Source: JBDNFP01 sp041689775
GTDB taxonomy: Bacteria > Bacteroidota > Bacteroidia > Cytophagales > Spirosomataceae
Length of the DNA: 38,343 nucleotides
NCBI GenBank assembly: GCA_041689775.1
Contig: JBDNFP010000120.1
Span: 1 to 38,343, forward strand
Direction: 5' to 3'
Part shown: positions 34,558 to 38,343 of the stretch, one piece after another
How the letters are laid out: each line of letters starts with the position of its first letter
Numbering within the stretch: position 1 is the first letter of the stretch
Notes under the pieces: model-generated
The model's input: only the letters and a program-made list of their open reading frames with translations
Databases searched by the model: none
Told to the model about the DNA's origin: nothing
Position numbers and translations under genes: made by a program

Positions 34558-36009
34558 ATGAAAAAAGACAACCGAAGAAGTTTTTTCAAAGAGGCCGGTC
34601 TGGGACTCGTCACATTTTCGGTGGTGCAATCCCCGGTTTCCAACTTTTGGTCGAGCGTCAAACCAGCCCCGGCGCTGTTTTTTACGAATGGTTTTAAAAT
34701 AGCAGAAGTAAGTAGCACAGGTGCCATTATCTGGACCCGGCTCTGCGCCCAGGAAAAACCAAACCCAGTACGGCACCAAAGAATAGAGAAGGTATTCCGG
34801 CATCCCATCGACTTTGACGAAAACATGCCGATAGATCAGATGGATGGAACCGTAAGAGCTACCGGGGGGCTCGTCAGGGCTACGCTGAAAAGTGGCAAAA
34901 AGACTTTTAAATCGGCTTGGGTTTCGGCAGTGGAAGAAAACGATTATACCGTTAAGATACCTTTTGATAAGCTGAGCCCAGCTACCAGCTACCAACTCAC
35001 CCTGGAAGCAAAAGCTTCGGAAAAAGGAGATGTTGTGACAACGACAGGCACTTTCAGCACAGCACCAGAACAAAACAAACAGGAGACAATTCATTTGACC
35101 ACCTCCACCTGCCAATACTTTTGGAGCTTCGATGATCAGGAGCGCGGTTTCAAAACCTACGATAGCATGAGGCGAATGAATCCGGACTTTTTTATTCATA
35201 CCGGCGACTACGTCTATTACGATAAACCGGGACCGTTCGCTAAAAATATTGAAAAGGCTCGCCATAAATGGCACGCGATGGACGGTTGGCCTGCCCTGGT
35301 CAATTTTTTCCAGAATACCCCCATCTACATGCTTAAAGATGACCATGATCTTTTGTCGGATGATGTAAATCCCAACACTCCCAGCTATGGGCAGCTTACC
35401 TACCTGGATGGCCTTAACCTGTCGCATCAGAACGTACCACTACGCGACAAACCCTACCGAACCATCCGTTGGGGTAAGGATATTCAGATCTGGATGGTGG
35501 AGGGAAGAGAGTACCGTTCACCAAACGATATCCCGGATAGTAAGGACAAGACCATCTGGGGTAATACCCAAAAGCAGTGGTTTCAGGAAACGGTTGCCGC
35601 CTCGGATGCTACCTTCAAAATCTTGTTTTCTCCCACTCCGGTGGTGGGTCCTGATCGCGAAAAAAAGATTGATAACCATGCGAACGAAGCGTTCGAAACC
35701 GAAGGAAGATGGCTTCGGAACTATCTGTCAAAGCAAAAAAATATGTACGTGGTCAACGGTGACCGCCATTGGCAATATGTATCGGTTGATGCCGAAACGG
35801 GAGTAACCGAGTTTGGATCGGGTCCGGTCAGTGATTACCACGCTCAGGGATGGTCCCCCGATGAAGTTCGACCCGAACATAAATTCCTGCGGGTAAAAGG
35901 AGGTTTTCTTGGCATTAAGGTGGAGCGAGTAGGCGGTAATCCGGGTATCACCTTTACCCATTACGATGTCGATGGGAAGCCCGTTCATGAAGAAAAAAGA
36001 AACGCCTAA
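34558..36009 (+). CDS. PhoD-like alkaline phosphatase/phosphodiesterase, Tat-exported
   Basis: Member of the PhoD family (alkaline phosphatase D, Ca2+/Fe3+ type), 483 residues. The N terminus NRRSFFKEAGLG (5-16) with the following hydrophobic segment is a twin-arginine signal, so the enzyme is folded with metals before export, unlike the Sec-exported neighbours. After an FnIII-like region (about 38-170), the metal-binding blocks are HTGDYVYYD (214-222), KDDHDL (260-265) and GDRHWQY (401-407). PhoD enzymes release phosphate from mono- and diesters and some open phospholipids. The next gene, a transporter, begins 12 nt after its stop, so they are cotranscribed. It is the third or fourth hydrolase of the presumed substrate pathway. 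Confidence 0.9.
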   Translation: MKKDNRRSFFKEAGLGLVTFSVVQSPVSNFWSSVKPAPALFFTNGFKIAEVSSTGAIIWTRLCAQEKPNPVRHQRIEKVFRHPIDFDENMPIDQMDGTVRATGGLVRATLKSGKKTFKSAWVSAVEENDYTVKIPFDKLSPATSYQLTLEAKASEKGDVVTTTGTFSTAPEQNKQETIHLTTSTCQYFWSFDDQERGFKTYDSMRRMNPDFFIHTGDYVYYDKPGPFAKNIEKARHKWHAMDGWPALVNFFQNTPIYMLKDDHDLLSDDVNPNTPSYGQLTYLDGLNLSHQNVPLRDKPYRTIRWGKDIQIWMVEGREYRSPNDIPDSKDKTIWGNTQKQWFQETVAASDATFKILFSPTPVVGPDREKKIDNHANEAFETEGRWLRNYLSKQKNMYVVNGDRHWQYVSVDAETGVTEFGSGPVSDYHAQGWSPDEVRPEHKFLRVKGGFLGIKVERVGGNPGITFTHYDVDGKPVHEEKRNA

Positions 36010-36021
36010 CACCTACACAGT

Positions 36022-36903
36022 ATGCAATCGAACGTATTGACCGAAGTATTCCTGCCGTTAGCTCTGGCCATCATCATGCTGGGCATGGGGTTATCACTAA
36101 CTCTCACTGATTTTAAACGTATACTCCTTTACCCCAAAGCCATTGCGGTAGGTATCATTAATCAGATTATCATGCTACCTCTTTTAGCGTTCGCAATTAT
36201 CGCCTTATTGGGGCTGGAAACTGAGCTGGCCGTTGGATTGGTTATTTTAGCAGCTTGCCCAGGCGGACCGACATCTAATCTCATTTCCCACCTATCGCGG
36301 GGGGATGTGGCCTTATCCATTTCACTCACCGTTGTTTCGAGCCTCATTACGGTTGTTTCTATCCCTTTTCTGGTAAACTTTGCCATCCTGAAATTCATTC
36401 CAGACGGTCAGCAGCAAGCACTTCCGATTTTTAATACCATTTTGTCGGTACTGGTTATTACCCTAATACCCGTAGCTATTGGTATGGCTATCAACAAAGC
36501 AAAACCCGCCCTTGCCAGTCGGCTTGATCGCCCGGTCAAATTACTGTCGGCGATATTCCTCTTCCTGATCATTGCGGGGGCGCTTGCCAAAGAGAAAGAA
36601 AACCTGGTAAGTTTCTTTATTCTGGTGGGCCCCGCTACTTTACTATTAAACCTACTCAGCATGGGAATAGGCTACGGTACATCACGGATAACAAATCATT
36701 CAACGAAGCAATCAATCACCATCGCTATTGAGTCCGGGATACAGAATGGCACCCTTGGTATTGCCATTGCGGCAAGCTTGCTCCAAAACGCAGCCATGTC
36801 CATACCTTCGGCCATTTACGGACTGCTCATGTTCATTACATCGGCCGGCGTCATCATGTGGGGGAATCGGGTGATACCGCTAAATGAAGAACTAGCGGAA
36901 TGA
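36022..36903 (+). CDS. Bile acid:sodium symporter (BASS/SBF) family transporter
   Basis: Inner-membrane sodium-coupled carrier of the BASS family, 293 residues with about nine to ten hydrophobic helices. Typical segments are ALAIIMLGMGLSLTLTDFKR (N-terminal), GLVILAACPGGPTSNLISHL, where the substrate/sodium crossover lies, and ESGIQNGTLGIAIA near the C terminus. Family members carry bile acids, pyruvate, pantoate, taurine, glucosinolate precursors and other organic anions. Following PhoD by 12 nt and ending the hydrolase row, it most likely takes up an acidic product of the periplasmic reactions. It is convergent with the DUF2254 gene, 23 nt from stop to stop. Confidence 0.88.
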   Translation: MQSNVLTEVFLPLALAIIMLGMGLSLTLTDFKRILLYPKAIAVGIINQIIMLPLLAFAIIALLGLETELAVGLVILAACPGGPTSNLISHLSRGDVALSISLTVVSSLITVVSIPFLVNFAILKFIPDGQQQALPIFNTILSVLVITLIPVAIGMAINKAKPALASRLDRPVKLLSAIFLFLIIAGALAKEKENLVSFFILVGPATLLLNLLSMGIGYGTSRITNHSTKQSITIAIESGIQNGTLGIAIAASLLQNAAMSIPSAIYGLLMFITSAGVIMWGNRVIPLNEELAE

Positions 36904-36926
36904 TTTAGAGATGGGGTTACCCTACC

Positions 36927-38192
36927 CTATTTTTCATTCAAAAATAGGCTTACTTCTTCTAGTACGGCAAGGTCCTGGGGCATATTCAAGGTATGTTCAA
37001 ACCTAACTTTAGCCAAATGCGCATGTTTAAAAGCTGCTTCCTTCAAAATTGGGTGGGGTGAGGTAGTAAAAGAAGCAAATGCTTTTTGCAGCCGCACTCC
37101 TACCTCAATGATACCCGCACCATCGCGGGCAATGGGTGTAAAGGCATCTTCAAACATATCCCAGATCGAAAGCTCGGGTACTTCAATCCGGTTAAACTTT
37201 ATTTCCTCCATTTCTTCTTCTTTCAAAGGTTTTGTCCATAAAGTAAAAAGGCGAATAAATGCTCCGATAATAGCAATAGCGGTACCCGGATCGTTAATAC
37301 CCGGAGAGAGCGCACGGCTGGCAATTTCTGAGAGGGCAATCAATCCGAAACGAGGGTCTTCGTCAAAAACCCGATTTCTACCGATGATAAAGTTTTCTGT
37401 TATCGAGGTTATTTCTTTCTCCAAGAGTTCTCCTTCTGGTCGATAGATATGGGCAATGGGTCTACCAGGAGCAGTAAAGGCACCCGTTAGAGCGGCCACG
37501 ACTACTTTCATATCCTTCTCTTCGGCGTAAGCTTGTAAGTCAGAGACATGAATATGCTGCACGTACCCTATCTCGTCGCTGTAAATGGGTTGTTCTTTTT
37601 CGTTTCGAACTTCCACCGGGCACCCATGCAATCGCGGAGACTTTCGCCTGCGCTCCATGGCCGAAGTAGTTGCCCATTCAATTTTATCAATGGTAGGGCC
37701 GAGCCGGCCCAAACGAGCAATCTGTTCCACCCAACGAATAAACGTAAGGATGACCAATGCAAAAACCAAAATGGTAAGTACAAATAAAGCAAAGTAACCT
37801 GCTTTCCCGAAGTAGTCGTTTTCCATCGTAATGATGGCCACAATACTATATATAAAAGCCCCGATGAAAGCAGAAAGCGCGTTCTGTGAAACGTCATCCG
37901 AAAGTACCAAGGCGAAAGAACGCGGCGTGGCGGTACTACTAGCCGCCGAATAGGCCGAGATCATGGACCCAACGGCAAAGGTTGAGATCACCAACATACT
38001 GGAAGCAATCACTTCAAGTAGCTTCTCAATGGAGTCAGGGTTTATCTCGGGCACTACCTCTCCGAGGCCGATAGCGTCAGCAATTTTAGCGAGGAAAGCC
38101 CCGGCCACTGACAATAGGCAAAAAAACAAGGGACGTACCCATAATTTTTCACGCAGGCGATTTACAAAAAAAGTAATCTTACCAGTGATCAT
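36927..38192 (-). CDS. DUF2254 family membrane protein
   Basis: A 421-residue protein of the DUF2254 family, function unknown. The N-terminal third has four hydrophobic segments (about 20-36, 60-85, 105-125 and 133-153, with VISTFAVGSMISAYSAASSTATPRS split between helix and loop). A long soluble region follows, with the family motif LSEIASRALSPGINDPGTAI (near residue 290-310). The layout resembles a membrane-anchored ligand-gated or transport-associated module. It is separate from the adjacent transporter operon (opposite strand) and is not obviously part of the nutrient locus. The start ATG at 38192 follows a spacer with no strong promoter match; upstream is the palindrome at 38241-38255. 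Confidence 0.9.
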   Translation of the reverse strand: MITGKITFFVNRLREKLWVRPLFFCLLSVAGAFLAKIADAIGLGEVVPEINPDSIEKLLEVIASSMLVISTFAVGSMISAYSAASSTATPRSFALVLSDDVSQNALSAFIGAFIYSIVAIITMENDYFGKAGYFALFVLTILVFALVILTFIRWVEQIARLGRLGPTIDKIEWATTSAMERRRKSPRLHGCPVEVRNEKEQPIYSDEIGYVQHIHVSDLQAYAEEKDMKVVVAALTGAFTAPGRPIAHIYRPEGELLEKEITSITENFIIGRNRVFDEDPRFGLIALSEIASRALSPGINDPGTAIAIIGAFIRLFTLWTKPLKEEEMEEIKFNRIEVPELSIWDMFEDAFTPIARDGAGIIEVGVRLQKAFASFTTSPHPILKEAAFKHAHLAKVRFEHTLNMPQDLAVLEEVSLFLNEK

Positions 38193-38240
38193 AATGGTAG
38201 GGAGGGTGTATTTCAGTTTTGCAAAATAGGGAAAAAAAGT

Positions 38241-38255
38241 TGAGTTTTGAACTCA
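38241..38255. repeat. Perfect palindrome in the divergent region between DUF2254 and the right-edge gene
   Basis: TGAGTT-TTG-AACTCA is a 6-bp inverted repeat with a 3-nt centre, 49 nt from the DUF2254 start and 21 nt from the right-edge ATG. It fits a dimer operator or a small hairpin. An overlapping pair GTTTTG (38244-38249) / CAAAAC (38258-38263) adds symmetry. Confidence 0.45.
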
Positions 38256-38266
38256 CCCAAAACCTG

Positions 38267-38275
38267 CCCCCCCCC
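38267..38275. repeat. Nine-C homopolymer directly before a start codon
   Basis: A run of nine C ends at the base before the ATG at 38276. Such tracts are prone to slippage in replication or sequencing. Placed in the spacer it would change ribosome-site spacing, not the frame. Confidence 0.6.
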
Positions 38276-38343
38276 ATGACAGAATCAGAATTCGTGGCCC
38301 TGGCCCTCAGCAAGTACGAGCAAATCAAGTCGCTGGAAAACTC
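38276..38343 (+). CDS. 5' end of an unidentified gene (partial, runs off the window)
   Basis: Twenty-two codons from ATG to the edge read MTESEFVALALSKYEQIKSL and then Glu-Asn, with no stop. The charged helical start vaguely resembles the N termini of some Bacteroidota transposase-type proteins, but too little is visible for a call. If it is a transposase, an element end would be expected within 38193-38275. It is divergent from DUF2254 and preceded by a C9 run and a palindrome. Confidence 0.5.
   Translation, partial: MTESEFVALALSKYEQIKSLEN

Noticed and set aside
34546..35427. A 293-codon open frame on the minus strand opposite the PhoD-like gene
   Set aside because: It is antisense to a gene with intact Tat signal and all metal-binding motifs, and its translation has no domain-like pattern; it is a frame shadow.

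Overview
The window looks like a chromosomal segment of a Bacteroidota bacterium, most likely order Cytophagales (Spirosoma/Dyadobacter-like). This rests on a SusC/SusD pair, two type IX secretion-associated proteins (PorQ and PorP/SprF), several non-Sus outer-membrane and exported proteins, and promoters of the Bacteroidota type (TTG about 19-20 nt before TAnnTTTG). The species is inferred, not proven. I saw no rRNA, tRNA, CRISPR array or complete insertion sequence.

Layout. Positions 1-1972 hold the 5' two thirds or more of a TonB-dependent receptor (minus strand, running off the left edge). Next come three minus-strand genes: an exported ADP-ribosylglycohydrolase, a methylthioribose-kinase-like phosphotransferase 6 nt upstream of it, and an acyl-CoA carboxylase beta subunit. 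From 6.2 to 13 kb the genes are mostly housekeeping: porQ, hslU, an esterase behind dihydrofolate reductase, fmt, greA and an exported LolA-like protein. From 13.1 to 17.2 kb there are two Na+/H+ antiporters with a small HExxH membrane protein wedged between them, then a PorP/SprF protein.

The most distinctive part is about 19 kb, from 17.8 to 36.9 kb. It looks like one divergent nutrient-acquisition locus. The minus-strand arm has two paralogous large exported proteins (beta-propeller joined to an alpha-helical barrel) around a sialidase-like Asp-box protein. The plus-strand arm has an ECF sigma factor, a 66-residue FecR-N-terminus-like mini anti-sigma candidate, SusC, SusD, a short neutral-ceramidase-like protein, a PhoPQ-related alpha/beta hydrolase, a purple-acid-phosphatase-like phosphoesterase, a PhoD-like Tat-exported phosphoesterase and a bile-acid:sodium-symporter-family transporter. 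The inferred scheme is outer-membrane capture and import by SusCD, periplasmic deacylation, dephosphorylation and deglycosylation, and inner-membrane uptake of an anionic product. The substrate is unknown; a phosphorylated or acidic glycoconjugate or sphingolipid fits the enzyme set.

The right end has a DUF2254 membrane protein (minus) and the first codons of another plus-strand gene behind a run of nine C.

A second point of interest is the greA leader. A good promoter at 11532-11563 is followed by two intrinsic-terminator-like hairpins before the greA start, resembling in logic the E. coli greA leader that yields GraL short transcripts.
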